NCBI RefSeq assembly: GCF_030348945.1
Contig: NZ_JAUCEN010000002.1
Coordinates: forward strand, 558,001-622,000
Direction: 5' to 3'
DNA: 64,000 nucleotides
Origin: Peribacillus sp. ACCC06369
GTDB taxonomy: Bacteria; Bacillota; Bacilli; Bacillales; DSM-1321
This document shows positions 34,674-43,478 of the stretch, one piece after another. The notes under the pieces are model-generated. The model had not been told where the DNA came from and did no database searches. It saw nothing but the letters and a program-made list of their open reading frames with translations. The translations under genes were made by a program, and so were the position numbers. Each line of letters opens with the position of its first letter. Within the stretch, counting starts at the first letter, position 1.

Positions 34674-35771
34674 GTGAGTGCAAATTTAATCGAGAGTAAG
34701 AGTTTTAGAGTCATTTTTACATCTTTTTTGGCTTTCCTGGGTGGATATGCGTTTGATTGCCTTGGAATATACTTACCATGGATGCTGGGACCATTATTCG
34801 TGGTGATGATTGCGAAAGTGAAGTTAGGGAAGTACATGTTATGGTCTAAAACCTTTAGAAGCACAGGATTGGTCATTCTTGGTTTACAACTGGGCAGTTC
34901 ATTCACTAAACAATCGTTAAATGAGATGATTGAATATTTGCCGGTTATGCTTTTTACGACAATCGCAATCATTTTATTTACAGTTTTGACTGGCTGGTTT
35001 GTCGGAAAACGGATGGACCTATCTCTGAGCACATCCATGCTTGGCAGTTTTCCGGGAGGCCTTTCCCAGATGGTGGTCTTAAGTGAGGAGATGAAGGATA
35101 GTGATGAAACCGTTGTAGGTTTCATGCAAACACTTCGTGTCATCCTGGTGATCTCCATTGTTCCTTGGCTTGTGACCCATGTAATGTCAGTTGAACCAGG
35201 TGCTGTGATGGCTATATCGGAGCGGCCGTTTTTCTTATTTGAATATGATGGGGTATTAGCCATCATGATGTTGGCAACCTTGCTAATACTCATCATAATC
35301 ACAAAGAAAGCGAATTTCCCGCTGCCTTTTTTACTAGGACCTCTCATGGCCGCAGCCTTATTTAATCTAGTAGGCCCAGGTGCCCCGCAAATTCCTGACT
35401 TTTGGTTGAACTTGTCACAATTGTTGATTGGCGCCCATTTAGGGTACACACTGAAGGTTGATAACCCCCGACTCTTCAGAAAGATGTTCGGGGCAGTATT
35501 CGTAAGTAACATCCTGTTAATTGGATTTTGCTATTTTCTTTCCATTCAGTTTGCTCCTGTCCTATCCTTGCAGGCAAACGAATTATTTTTGAGCATGGCG
35601 CCAGGCGGCGTCGCCGAAATGGCAGTCACAGCCATGTCTGTGCATGTGGATTTATCCGTTGTCACAAGCTTTCATTTATTCAGGATCTTATTCATCTTAT
35701 TTTTTTTATCGCCCATCATAAAATGGCTCGGTGGAAGAAGCCGATGGAAACAGGAACAAGGACAAAGCTGA
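34674..35771 (+). CDS. AbrB-family membrane transporter (putative regulator/transporter)
   Basis: A 365-residue integral membrane protein with about ten helices arranged as two similar halves. The pattern YLPWMLGPL ... SFPGGLSQMVVLSEE in the first half is echoed by PFLLGPLMAAALFN ... SMAPGGVAEMAVTA in the second, which is typical of the AbrB/DUF family sometimes mislabelled ammonia monooxygenase. The substrate is unknown. GTG 34674 with AAAGAAGG eight bases upstream is preferred over ATG 34641, which has no RBS. Its stop codon lies inside the terminator hairpin, directly before the 21-bp repeat array. Confidence 0.8.
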   Translation: MSANLIESKSFRVIFTSFLAFLGGYAFDCLGIYLPWMLGPLFVVMIAKVKLGKYMLWSKTFRSTGLVILGLQLGSSFTKQSLNEMIEYLPVMLFTTIAIILFTVLTGWFVGKRMDLSLSTSMLGSFPGGLSQMVVLSEEMKDSDETVVGFMQTLRVILVISIVPWLVTHVMSVEPGAVMAISERPFFLFEYDGVLAIMMLATLLILIIITKKANFPLPFLLGPLMAAALFNLVGPGAPQIPDFWLNLSQLLIGAHLGYTLKVDNPRLFRKMFGAVFVSNILLIGFCYFLSIQFAPVLSLQANELFLSMAPGGVAEMAVTAMSVHVDLSVVTSFHLFRILFILFFLSPIIKWLGGRSRWKQEQGQS

Positions 35772-35790
35772 CAGGCTTTGTCCTTTTTTT
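35760..35790 (+). terminator. Intrinsic terminator overlapping the transporter stop
   Basis: GGACAAAGC, loop TGACAG, CTTTGTCC and seven T; the TGA stop is in the loop. Confidence 0.9.
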
Positions 35791-35807
35791 GATAAATGTC
35801 CAAATTT

Positions 35808-36825
35808 CGAAACTTACGAGTAAAAGCGTGAAACTTACGAGTAAAAGCGTGAAACTCACGAGTAAAGCACCGAAACTCACGAGTAAAAGCGTGAAACTCA
35901 CGAATAAAGCACCAAAACTACGAATAAAAGCGTGAAACTCACGAGTAAAAGCGTGAAACTCACGAGTAAAGCGTGAACTCACGAGTAAAAGCGTGAAACT
36001 CACGAGTAAAGCACCAAAACTCACGAGTAAAGCATCGAAACTTACGAGTAAAAGCGTGGAACTCACGAGTAAAGCACCGAAACTCACGAGTAAAGCGTGA
36101 ACTCACGAGTAAAAGCGTGAAACTCACGAGTAAAGCACCAAAACTCACGAGTAAAGCACCGAAACTCACGAGTAAAAGCGTGAAACTCACGAGTAAAGGC
36201 GTGAAACTCACGAGTAAAGCACCAAAATTCACGAGTAAAGCACCGAAACTCACGAGTAAAAGCGTGAAACTCACGAGTAAAAGCGTGGAACTCACGAGTA
36301 AAAGCGTGGAACTCACGAGTAAAGCACCGAAACTCACGAGTAAAAGCGTGAAACTCACGAGTAAAGCACCAAAACTCACGAGTAAAGCACCAAAACTCAC
36401 GAGTAAAGCACCGAAACTCACGAGTAAAAGCGTGAACTCACGAGTAAAAGCGTGGAACTCACGAGTAAAAGCGTGGAACTCACGAGTAAAAGCGTGAAAC
36501 TCACGAGTAAAAGCGTGGAACTCACGAGTAAAGCACCGAAACTCACGAGTAAAAGCGTGAAACTCACGAGTAAAGCACCGAAACTCACGAGTAAAAGCGT
36601 GAAACTCACGAGTAAAGCGCCGAAACTCACGAGTAAAGACCGAAACTCACGAGTAAAGGCGTGAAACTCACGAGTAAAGCACCAAAATTCACGAGTAAAA
36701 GCGTGAAACTCACGAGTAAAAGCGTGAAACTCACGAGTAAAGCACCAAAACTCACGAGTAAAGCATCGAAACTTACGAGTAAAAGCACCAAAACTCACGG
36801 GTAAAAGCACCAAACCCCAAGTGAA
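35808..36825. repeat. Tandem array of about 48 units of 21 bp in two versions
   Basis: Nearly the whole kilobase is built of a 21-bp unit. Version A contains CACGAGTAAAAGCGTG then AAACT; version B contains CACGAGTAAAGCACCG (or CACCA) then AAACT. By eye I count about 26 A-type and 22 B-type units in irregular order, with a handful of 19-20-bp units. In version A the unit ends CACG and CGTG are complementary, so A units can form small hairpins; B units cannot. Because 21 is a multiple of three, long frames such as (KLTSKSV)n arise, but indels break them and no start with RBS exists, so coding is unlikely. The array separates a transporter terminator from motA. Confidence 0.95.
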
Positions 36826-37014
36826 ATTACATTCCCGGCGGAAATTTTACCCGACCTGTTGATATATGCTTTTAATTCCGCCCTTGGCAAGGAGTGAGTG
36901 GATTTTGTGATGATTTAATGAAAATTAAAATGGAATAGAAAAATAATCCTCACTTTTTTTAAACTTCATCCGATATAAGGAGGAGACGAGAAATTAAATG
37001 ATTGGGTGAGTATT

Positions 37015-37806
37015 ATGGATATAACATCAGTTTTGGGCGTAGTTCTTGGTATTGTGGCCATCTTAGTCGGGATGGTGTTGAAAGGCGTTAGTGTAACAGC
37101 ATTGATTAACCCGGCGGCTATTCTGATCATTATTGTAGGGACGATAGCTGCTGTCGTAACGGCTTTCCCTTTGTCGGAATTAAAACGACTACCTAAAATT
37201 TTCAAGATTTTATTCTTGGAACAAAAATTGACAAAGCCTGAAGAATTAATAAAAACATTTTCGGAATGGGCGGTCATTGCAAGGAAAGAAGGCTTACTGG
37301 CATTGGAAAGCATTTCGGACCAAGTGGATAATGCTTTTTTGAAAAATGGCTTGAATCTTGCAGTAGAAGGTCAGAGTGCCGATTATATTCGTGATATTTT
37401 AGCAGAGGAAATAGACGCGATGGAAGAGCGTCACCTAAGCGCGGCAGCGATTTTCAGTCAAGCCGGAACATACGCACCGACACTTGGCGTATTGGGTGCT
37501 GTAATCGGGCTGATAGCTGCATTGGGCAATATGGCTGACACGGAGGCATTGGGGCATGCCATATCTGCCGCCTTTGTCGCAACCTTGATGGGAATTTACA
37601 CAGGGTATGTGTTATGGCATCCATTTGCCAATAAGCTCAAACGGAAATCGCAGCAGGAAGTCCGGATCAAAGAAATGATGATAGAAGGGATTTTATCGAT
37701 CATCGAAGGGGAAGCGCCAAGAACGATTGAACAGAAATTAACATCATATTTGCCTGCTGGAGATCGTAAAAAGTGGTTAGAAGGCGATGTGAGAGAAGAT
37801 GGCTAG
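37015..37806 (+). CDS. motA: Flagellar motor stator protein MotA
   Basis: A 263-residue stator subunit with four membrane helices that, with MotB, conducts ions and turns the flagellar rotor. Wording such as VGMVLKGVS, NPAAILIIIVGTIAAVV, QAGTYAPTLGVLGAVIGLIAAL and HAISAAFVATLMGIYTGYVLWHP closely follows B. subtilis MotA. ATG 37015 is preceded by GGGTGA; a GTG nine bases earlier is possible. A better AAGGAGGAG at 36977 is about 30 bases away and instead faces a three-codon leader (ATG ATT GGG TGA) whose stop overlaps the motA start. CCGATAT at 36970-36976 matches a sigma-D -10, but no -35 is seen. motA overlaps motB by eight bases. Confidence 0.94.
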   Translation: MDITSVLGVVLGIVAILVGMVLKGVSVTALINPAAILIIIVGTIAAVVTAFPLSELKRLPKIFKILFLEQKLTKPEELIKTFSEWAVIARKEGLLALESISDQVDNAFLKNGLNLAVEGQSADYIRDILAEEIDAMEERHLSAAAIFSQAGTYAPTLGVLGAVIGLIAALGNMADTEALGHAISAAFVATLMGIYTGYVLWHPFANKLKRKSQQEVRIKEMMIEGILSIIEGEAPRTIEQKLTSYLPAGDRKKWLEGDVREDG

Positions 37807-38554
37807 GCGCAAAAGGAAACAAAGGCATGAAGAGCATATCGATGAATCATGGTTGGTTCCCTATGCCGATATCTTAACATTGCTTCTTGCGCTTTTTATC
37901 GTCTTATTCGCTTCAAGTTCGGTTGATGCAGTAAGGTTCCAGCAGTTGTCCAATGTATTTAACCAGGTATTTACGAGCGGAACGGGTTTTATGGATTTCC
38001 CAAGTGATTCCCCCAGCAATGAGCCGACATCACCAGAACAAAGATCAGGGGCTGATGACCTTAAGAAGTTAGGGGAAAACGAGCAAGAAGAACTTACGGA
38101 AGTTCAGGAGCGTGTAAATGCCTATATCCAAAAGAATGGTTTAACGGATAGATTGCAAACGAACCTTACGGATGAAGGCATGTTGATTTCAATTAGGGAG
38201 AACGTGTTGTTTGAATCGGGAGTGGCTGAGGTGAGAAGTGAAAATCAAAAAATCGCAAAGGAAATCTCAAATTTACTGGTCATGGACTTACCCAGAAACA
38301 TTATCGTAAGCGGACATACCGATAATATTCCAATTAAAAATTATCAGTATGAATCCAACTGGGATCTGAGCGTGATGCGATCCGTGAATTTCATGAAACT
38401 TCTTCTCGAAAATAAAGAGTTGGATCCCGAAATGTTCAGTGCTAAAGGGCATGGTGAATTCAAGCCGGTTGCTTCTAATGAAACGAAAAAAGGAAGAGCT
38501 GAAAACCGGAGAGTTGAAATCCTGATTGTCCCACGGACGGCAATAAATGAGTGA
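37799..38554 (+). CDS. motB: Flagellar motor stator protein MotB
   Basis: A 251-residue partner of MotA. A basic N-terminus is followed by one membrane helix with the ion-carrying Asp in WLVPYADILTLLLALFIVLF (about Asp26), a plug/linker region, and a C-terminal OmpA-like peptidoglycan-binding domain with VSGHTDNIPIKN and GRAENRRVEI. The wording is that of the proton-type MotB rather than the sodium-type MotS. It overlaps motA by eight bases (translational coupling) and ends in a terminator. Confidence 0.94.
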   Translation: MARRKRKQRHEEHIDESWLVPYADILTLLLALFIVLFASSSVDAVRFQQLSNVFNQVFTSGTGFMDFPSDSPSNEPTSPEQRSGADDLKKLGENEQEELTEVQERVNAYIQKNGLTDRLQTNLTDEGMLISIRENVLFESGVAEVRSENQKIAKEISNLLVMDLPRNIIVSGHTDNIPIKNYQYESNWDLSVMRSVNFMKLLLENKELDPEMFSAKGHGEFKPVASNETKKGRAENRRVEILIVPRTAINE

Positions 38555-38555
38555 A

Positions 38556-38587
38556 AACCTGTCTGGAATGACGGGTTTTTCTTTTTG
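38556..38587 (+). terminator. Terminator after motB
   Basis: AAACCTGTC, loop TGGAAT, GACGGGTTTTTCTTTTT two bases after the stop; some read-through into comFB is possible. Confidence 0.7.
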
Positions 38588-38598
38588 AAGGAGAATTT

Positions 38599-38874
38599 AT
38601 GGATAGAGAACATACAAATGTTATGGAAGAGATCGTTGTGACATGGGTGCAGGTTTTAATGTCCGGTATGGAATACCAAACATTTTGCTCTTGCAGCAAA
38701 TGTAAAAATGACATCATCACATTATCACTGAATAACCTGCCTAATTACTATGTAACCACTGAAGAAGGGCGGAAAAGGATGTTTGAAAATTTGAATATAG
38801 AAGAAAATAGGAAATGGATCAACAAAAGAATCATCAATGCCATACACGTTGTTGGCCAGTATCCTAAACATTGA
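38599..38874 (+). CDS. comFB: ComFB family protein
   Basis: A 91-residue protein of the late-competence ComFB family (98 residues in B. subtilis). It shows the N-terminal NVMEEIVVTWVQ helix, the cysteine cluster CSCSKCKND and LNNLPNYYVTTEEGR. RBS GAAGGAGA. In B. subtilis comFB lies between comFA and comFC; here it stands alone just behind motAB, 44 bases after the motB stop. ComFB-like proteins have been reported as cyclic-dinucleotide receptors that affect motility, and this position fits a motility role better than a competence role, but that is inference. Confidence 0.85.
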   Translation: MDREHTNVMEEIVVTWVQVLMSGMEYQTFCSCSKCKNDIITLSLNNLPNYYVTTEEGRKRMFENLNIEENRKWINKRIINAIHVVGQYPKH

Positions 38875-39068
38875 TCAGCTTTTGGAAAAGATAAAAGGTC
38901 AGGGACCCCTTTTCTTTTGATATTGGGAGCAACCGCCGAAAGGGATTTCGCTCATAAACGAAAGGTAATAGTTTTGGGAACATTGTGTTTTATTTATAGT
39001 GCAGTAGGGAACATAAATAAAGTACAAGGATAGGTTCATTCGATCAAAAATTGAGGAGATGAATTTTT

Positions 39069-39584
39069 ATGGGTAAAAATATCGCATGTGTTGTAACGAA
39101 TATGTTTGAGGACTCGGAGTACAGTGAACCGGCAAAAGCATTTGAAGAAGCTGGTCATACGGTAACGACGATTGAAATGGAAAAAGGGAAAACCGTAAAA
39201 GGAAAACAAGGGGAAGTAGGAGTCAAGGTTGATGAAAGCATCGATTCAGTGAAACCGGAAGATTTCGATGCTTTGTTCATCCCCGGAGGGTTCTCACCTG
39301 ATCAACTACGTGCTGACGAACGCTTCGTATCGTTCGCCAAATCGTTCATGGATGATAAAAAACCTGTATTTGCGATCTGTCATGGACCGCAGTTGCTAAT
39401 TACAGCCAAAACACTTGAAGGACGCCACGCAACAGGATATACATCCATTAAAGTCGATATGGAGTATGCAGGTGCCACATATTTGGACAAAGAGGTTGTA
39501 GTTTGCGGCGACCAGCTTGTAACCAGCAGGACACCAGAAGATCTTCGGGCATTTAACCGGGAATCGCTTAATCTATTGAAATAA
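39069..39584 (+). CDS. DJ-1/PfpI family protein (YraA-like stress protein or deglycase)
   Basis: A 171-residue cytoplasmic protein. The nucleophile elbow is AICHGPQLLI with its conserved Cys (about Cys103), and the acidic partner lies in FEDSEYSEP near residue 17. Length and wording are those of B. subtilis YraA/YfkM and PfpI. The family has been described as protease or as glyoxal-related deglycase; the exact activity is disputed. It has TGAGGAGATG as RBS, its own promoter region and a perfect terminator, so it is monocistronic. YfkM lies in the yfk region of B. subtilis, which would fit the neighbourhood. Confidence 0.87.
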   Translation: MGKNIACVVTNMFEDSEYSEPAKAFEEAGHTVTTIEMEKGKTVKGKQGEVGVKVDESIDSVKPEDFDALFIPGGFSPDQLRADERFVSFAKSFMDDKKPVFAICHGPQLLITAKTLEGRHATGYTSIKVDMEYAGATYLDKEVVVCGDQLVTSRTPEDLRAFNRESLNLLK

Positions 39585-39585
39585 T

Positions 39586-39616
39586 AAAAAATCCCGGCAG
39601 CTGCCGGGATTTTTTA
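39586..39616 (+). terminator. Perfect bidirectional terminator
   Basis: AAAAAATCCCGGCAGCTGCC continuing GGGATTTTTT, two bases after the stop. Confidence 0.9.
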
Positions 39617-39700
39617 TTTAATGAGATTTAAAGGATTCATATACTTCCATCTTTGCAGTAAAATAAAAGGAGAGACGAATTAAAAAAGGAAGTGTCACGA

Positions 39701-40447
39701 TTGATCGTATTAAAATCTGCACGTGAAATTCAAGCGATGCATGAATCGGGTAAAATTTTGGCAGCTTGTCATAGGGAGATTGCAAAGTTGATTGTTCCTG
39801 GTGTGACAACATGGGAAATAGAAGAATTTGTCGAAGGATTCTTAAAAAAGCATGGTGCGAAGCCGGAACAAAAAGGTTACAAGGGATATGAGTATGCGAC
39901 ATGTGCCAGCATAAATGAAGAAATCTGTCACGGTTTCCCTCGAAAGACCTCTTTGAAAAATGGAGATATCGTAACGATTGACATGGTCGTCAATTATAAC
40001 GGAGCCCTTGCCGACTCTGCTTGGACGTATACGGTAGGTAAGGTTTCAAAGGAAACGGAACATTTAGTGCATGTGACGAAGGAATCTTTATATAAGGCGA
40101 TTGAAGTGTGTGTGGAAGGAAACCGGATTGGTGATATTGGTCATGCCATTCAAACATATGTCGAGGCTGAAGGCTTCTCGGTCGTTCGTGATTTCATCGG
40201 ACACGGGATAGGAAATGTCATTCATGAAGAGCCGCAGGTTCCGCATTATGGGCTGCCGAATAAAGGTCCGCGTCTTAAGGAAGGCATGGTATTCACTATC
40301 GAGCCAATGGTCAACGTAGGTACATACAAAGCCAGCCGGGATGCGAATGGATGGACGGCTTCCACCGCAGATGGGAAATACTCGGCTCAATATGAGCATA
40401 CGATTGCCATCACGAAGAACGGTCCGCTAATTCTTACCGAACAATGA
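39701..40447 (+). CDS. map: Methionine aminopeptidase, type I
   Basis: A 248-residue metallopeptidase that removes the initiator methionine. The five metal ligands are recognisable: Asp in DIVTIDMVVNYNGALADSAWT (two), His in IGHGIGNVIHEEP, Glu in FTIEPMV and Glu in YEHTIAI. TTG 39701 is chosen because AAGGAAGTG lies six bases upstream; an in-frame GTG three codons earlier sits inside the RBS. Its isolated position, away from ribosomal protein genes, suggests the second Bacillus enzyme (YflG/MapB type). Confidence 0.92.
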   Translation: MIVLKSAREIQAMHESGKILAACHREIAKLIVPGVTTWEIEEFVEGFLKKHGAKPEQKGYKGYEYATCASINEEICHGFPRKTSLKNGDIVTIDMVVNYNGALADSAWTYTVGKVSKETEHLVHVTKESLYKAIEVCVEGNRIGDIGHAIQTYVEAEGFSVVRDFIGHGIGNVIHEEPQVPHYGLPNKGPRLKEGMVFTIEPMVNVGTYKASRDANGWTASTADGKYSAQYEHTIAITKNGPLILTEQ

Positions 40448-40450
40448 ACG

Positions 40451-40482
40451 AAAAAACAGCATCAATTATGATGCTGTTTTTT
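40451..40482 (+). terminator. Bidirectional terminator between map and the DUF2164 gene
   Basis: AAAAAACAGCATC, loop AATTAT, GATGCTGTTTTTT; usable from both convergent genes. Confidence 0.9.
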
Positions 40483-40486
40483 GATC

Positions 40487-40729
40487 TTAATCAATCGGTC
40501 GTTCCAATGAATACAAATCTTCTTCGATATTTCCTAATCTGTCCTCAATCACTTTTTTAGCATCTTTAATGCCTTCATTATAAATAAAGGGAGCAATGTT
40601 TTCGAAAATGAATTGCAAGTGATTTTCAGCAGCGATTTCACCGATTTCCTTGCCATGTTCCTGATACACATATTCTTGGATACGTTCGATCATCTTACGG
40701 CGTTTCTCTAAGGGAAATTGAATGAACAT
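40487..40729 (-). CDS. DUF2164 family protein
   Basis: An 80-residue soluble protein starting MFIQFPLEKRRKMIERIQ, with AAGGAGGG six bases before the ATG at 40729; the frame is open further upstream, but only as an overlap with mobB. The pattern EEIGEIAAENHLQFIFENIAP-like and YNEGIKDAKKVIEDR is that of DUF2164, of unknown function. It follows mobB by 11 bases and is probably the third gene of the moeA-mobB unit. Confidence 0.85.
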   Translation of the reverse strand: MFIQFPLEKRRKMIERIQEYVYQEHGKEIGEIAAENHLQFIFENIAPFIYNEGIKDAKKVIEDRLGNIEEDLYSLERPID

Positions 40730-40740
40730 TGTGCCCTCCT

Positions 40741-41256
40741 TCATATTTGTTTTAAGAACCATGGAATGAAATCGTCCGAATTCAAAGGGAAGACTGGTAC
40801 TGAAGCATGATTCCTGGTGCGTTCCAGACATTCGGGCCAAGCCACCGCTGCTTTGACATTAGTAAGCCGTTCCAATAACAGGAGGTCGCTTTCTTCTTTG
40901 ATTAAAATGACCTTAGGATAGTCCTCTTGCTTATAACCTTCAATTAAAATCACATCGGGGAGGAATAGACCCAATAATTGAATCAGCTCAGTGATAGGGG
41001 CTCCCCCCTTGAAATTGCCGAGCAATTCTATTGTCCCGTCTCCTTCAACAAGTGAAGCGGCTGCTCCAGCCTGAAAGTGTTTATTGGAATCCTTCATGCC
41101 TGTGACATCTGGTTTTCCGCCATGTCCATGGTGTTTTAAAACGGCTGTCTCTAATTTTGCTGCGCGAAGCTTTTCGATAATATTCGTTATGAAAGTCGTT
41201 TTTCCTCTATTTTGGTAGCCAACCACCTGAAAAATAAAAGGCTTCACCAAGGCCAT
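40741..41256 (-). CDS. mobB: Molybdopterin-guanine dinucleotide biosynthesis protein MobB
   Basis: A 171-residue GTP-binding helper of molybdenum-cofactor synthesis. The P-loop is GYQNRGKTTF near the N-terminus; LKHHGHGGKPDVTGMKDSNKH and VILIEGYKQEDYPKVIL are typical MobB segments. ATG 41256 with AAGAAGG six bases upstream is preferred over the ATG two codons earlier. It overlaps the end of moeA by 13 bases, so translation is coupled. Confidence 0.92.
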   Translation of the reverse strand: MALVKPFIFQVVGYQNRGKTTFITNIIEKLRAAKLETAVLKHHGHGGKPDVTGMKDSNKHFQAGAAASLVEGDGTIELLGNFKGGAPITELIQLLGLFLPDVILIEGYKQEDYPKVILIKEESDLLLLERLTNVKAAVAWPECLERTRNHASVPVFPLNSDDFIPWFLKQI

Positions 41257-42509
41257 TTGCATCCTTCTTGATCATCGAGAAGCAGGATGTCCACAAAATC
41301 TCCCGTTTGAAAACCACGGGTCCCCCCAGGTAAGACGGTCAGTGAATTGGCACCTGCCAAGCTTGTCGTAATATTGGATTTATCAACTCCGCTGGGAATT
41401 ACTTTCAACTGGCCGGATTCGTAAAATAATCGGGTTCGAAGCAGACGTGAGAATGGATTGGGCTTTAAGAAATCTTCTGCCAATTGAGCCGTCTCTTTTC
41501 GTAAATGCGGATATTCCGAAAACAGCATGGTGCGGATGATCGGTCTTGCAAATAGTTCAAAGCCGACATAACTGGCGGATGGATTGCCGGATAAACCGAA
41601 TAAAAATTTGTTATTAAATACGGCTACCGTCGTCACGCTGCCCGGGCGCATGGCCACTTTGTTGAATAAGACATCAGCTCCAATTTGTTGATAAATATCT
41701 GGGAGAAGATCAAAATCACCGACGGAAACGCCTCCCGTTGTGATTAGCAGATCGACTTCCTCCAAGGCCGTAGAAATGGCCTCGTAGCTTAATTCGAGTT
41801 CATCTTTAAGTTTTCCATAAAAACGGACTTCTCCTCCAGCCCTCCGAATTTGGGCGGAGATGGCATGAGAATTACTGTTGCGAATCTTACCAGGCTGCAA
41901 GGGTTCATTAACATCAAGAAGTTCCGAACCTGTAGCGAATAATCCGACGACAGGCTTCTTGGCAACAGGGACTTCAGCATAACCGAATGTTGCCAATAAG
42001 CCGATGATCCCTGGGTTGATCGCTGTTCCTTTTTTTACAAGAACTTCTCCTTTCTTTGCGTCCTCACCTTGAAAAGAAACGTTTTCCCCTTCCTTTAGTG
42101 AGCGTTTAAATGATATGTACTTCTTTCCGTCCTTTTCGAAATCCTTCGTGAGCTCGAGCATGATTACGGCATCACACTCAGCAGGCATCTGAGCTCCAGT
42201 CATGATTCTTGCCACTTGGTTTTTTTGTACGGGAATAGTCGATACCATACCAGCAGCTAATTCTTCAACCACTTCGAACTCGAGAGGGTTATTTATGGAA
42301 CCGTCAACGGTATCCTTGGACCTGAGGGCGAATCCATCATATGGCGAGCGATTAAAATGCGGAACATCATTTGTAGCTGTAATATCTTGAGCCAAAAAAC
42401 GGTCTTGGCTTTCCTCGAGGGGAATCAGTTCCATATGTCCGTTTAATTTATGCTTCATCACTTTTTCCACTGCTTCTGCAATACTGATGGGCGTTCTTCT
42501 TTCTACCAT
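41244..42509 (-). CDS. moeA: Molybdopterin molybdotransferase MoeA
   Basis: A 421-residue enzyme that inserts molybdate into adenylylated molybdopterin. Motifs: NRSPYDGFALRS near the N-terminus, RIMTGAQMPAECDAV, VGLFATGSELL, ITTGGVSVGDFD and FGLSGNPSASYVGFE, followed by the C-terminal domain IV (VLPGGTRGFQTGD). It heads the moeA-mobB-DUF2164 operon. The YoaE-like oxidoreductase at 14-16 kb is one likely consumer of the cofactor in this window. Confidence 0.95.
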   Translation of the reverse strand: MVERRTPISIAEAVEKVMKHKLNGHMELIPLEESQDRFLAQDITATNDVPHFNRSPYDGFALRSKDTVDGSINNPLEFEVVEELAAGMVSTIPVQKNQVARIMTGAQMPAECDAVIMLELTKDFEKDGKKYISFKRSLKEGENVSFQGEDAKKGEVLVKKGTAINPGIIGLLATFGYAEVPVAKKPVVGLFATGSELLDVNEPLQPGKIRNSNSHAISAQIRRAGGEVRFYGKLKDELELSYEAISTALEEVDLLITTGGVSVGDFDLLPDIYQQIGADVLFNKVAMRPGSVTTVAVFNNKFLFGLSGNPSASYVGFELFARPIIRTMLFSEYPHLRKETAQLAEDFLKPNPFSRLLRTRLFYESGQLKVIPSGVDKSNITTSLAGANSLTVLPGGTRGFQTGDFVDILLLDDQEGCKWPW

Positions 42510-42572
42510 GCTTACAACCCCTGTCTGTTTTTAAAATCTCTATAACAAATGTAGCAGGATTTTTAAAAAAAT

Positions 42573-42600
42573 GAAAAAAATCCTCACCGTATGGGAGGAT
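42573..42600 (-). terminator. Terminator of yfkK
   Basis: On the minus strand ATCCTC, a nine-base loop, GAGGAT and seven T, directly after the yfkK stop. Confidence 0.75.
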
Positions 42601-42607
42601 CTAAATG

Positions 42608-42832
42608 TTACTTATTACGCAGTCTTCCAAGTTCTTCGGCGATTGCTTCCATTTCACGGACACTGAAATTCGTTTTTTTCATCACCATTATATAGATATC
42701 GTGCAGTTCTTCGTACATTTCGATATCAAAATGGGTTGATTTGATTGCACCGAAGTTCATCACTTTTAATTTATCCTTAATTGCTTCGACCATAAACTCT
42801 ACACTTTCGGCTGTGTTTTGTGTTAAATCCAT
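42608..42832 (-). CDS. yfkK: UPF0435/DUF1128 protein YfkK
   Basis: A 74-residue helical protein of unknown function matching YfkK (about 71). ATG 42832 with AAAGGATGAGG upstream is chosen over an ATG three codons earlier that lies inside the RBS. Wording: SVEFMVEAIKDKLKVMN, MYEELHDIYIMVMKK and FSVREMEAIAEELGRLR. In B. subtilis yfkK lies near yfkH, as here. Confidence 0.85.
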   Translation of the reverse strand: MDLTQNTAESVEFMVEAIKDKLKVMNFGAIKSTHFDIEMYEELHDIYIMVMKKTNFSVREMEAIAEELGRLRNK

Positions 42833-43063
42833 ATTCCTCATCCTTTCTTACGTTCCTAAATTATTTTCATCTTTGCATGATTATCCCTAGAAGTCAATGG
42901 ATATTCGGGTGGAAAGCGAAGCTTGATCCCCAATTCACTTTGTCATCTCCACGTTTTAAAGTGAGAGAGTTTGGGAAAAGATAGGAAAAAACTTTTTTAA
43001 ACATTGTATAATGGAGATAGCTACCATTATCCATGAACCAATATATGACGAGGAGGAGAATAT

Positions 43064-43462
43064 ATGAGCAACATTCGAGAAGAATATAAGTGTGCCAAGA
43101 AAAGTAAATTTATGCAAGCGGTCTTTATTGGGGCGTTAGCAGGGGCTGCAGTAAGCCTTTTTGATAAGAATACACGTTATTCTGTATTGGAAAACAGCAA
43201 AAGTTGCATGAGTAATATGAAAGAATTCGTGAAGAATCCCAATGGGGTGCTTACACAAGTACGTGAAACATCATCTAAGGTACGTTCCACTGTTGAAAAA
43301 ATCTCCGATGATGTATCCTTCATTTCCCAAAAGGTGGAGGAAATGAAAGATATTCCTTCGCAAGTTGCCCAAGTGGTGATGGAGACGAAGGAAGTCTTTG
43401 CTGCAGAGCAGGAAGAGTCATCTTCAATTCAGGATCCACAAGAACGGGTCTCCTTAAATTAG
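43064..43462 (+). CDS. YtxH/YfkI-like protein, unknown function
   Basis: A 132-residue protein with a basic N-terminus, one glycine/alanine-rich membrane-like segment (MQAVFIGALAGAAVSLF, about residues 18-34) and a long amphipathic, coiled-coil-like region of Val/Lys-rich heptads, ending in a Glu/Ser/Gln-rich tail. This is the layout of YtxH-like general stress proteins. RBS GAGGAGGAG. It precedes yfkH by 16 bases and corresponds by position to B. subtilis yfkI; sequence similarity to YfkI was not tested. Confidence 0.65.
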   Translation: MSNIREEYKCAKKSKFMQAVFIGALAGAAVSLFDKNTRYSVLENSKSCMSNMKEFVKNPNGVLTQVRETSSKVRSTVEKISDDVSFISQKVEEMKDIPSQVAQVVMETKEVFAAEQEESSSIQDPQERVSLN

Positions 43463-43478
43463 AAAATGAGGTGGAGGT

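Noticed and set aside
35528..36813. Long frames such as (KLTSKSV)n and (LLVSFTL)n through the 21-bp array
   Set aside because: They follow from a repeat length divisible by three, are interrupted by 19-20-bp units, occur on both strands and have no start codon with RBS.
35808..36825. CRISPR array
   Set aside because: The units are contiguous without unique spacers, and no cas gene is near.
36961..36984. Full sigma-D promoter for motA
   Set aside because: CCGATAT matches the -10, but no TAAA stands 14-16 bases upstream, and the start of transcription would fall inside the AAGGAGG sequence.
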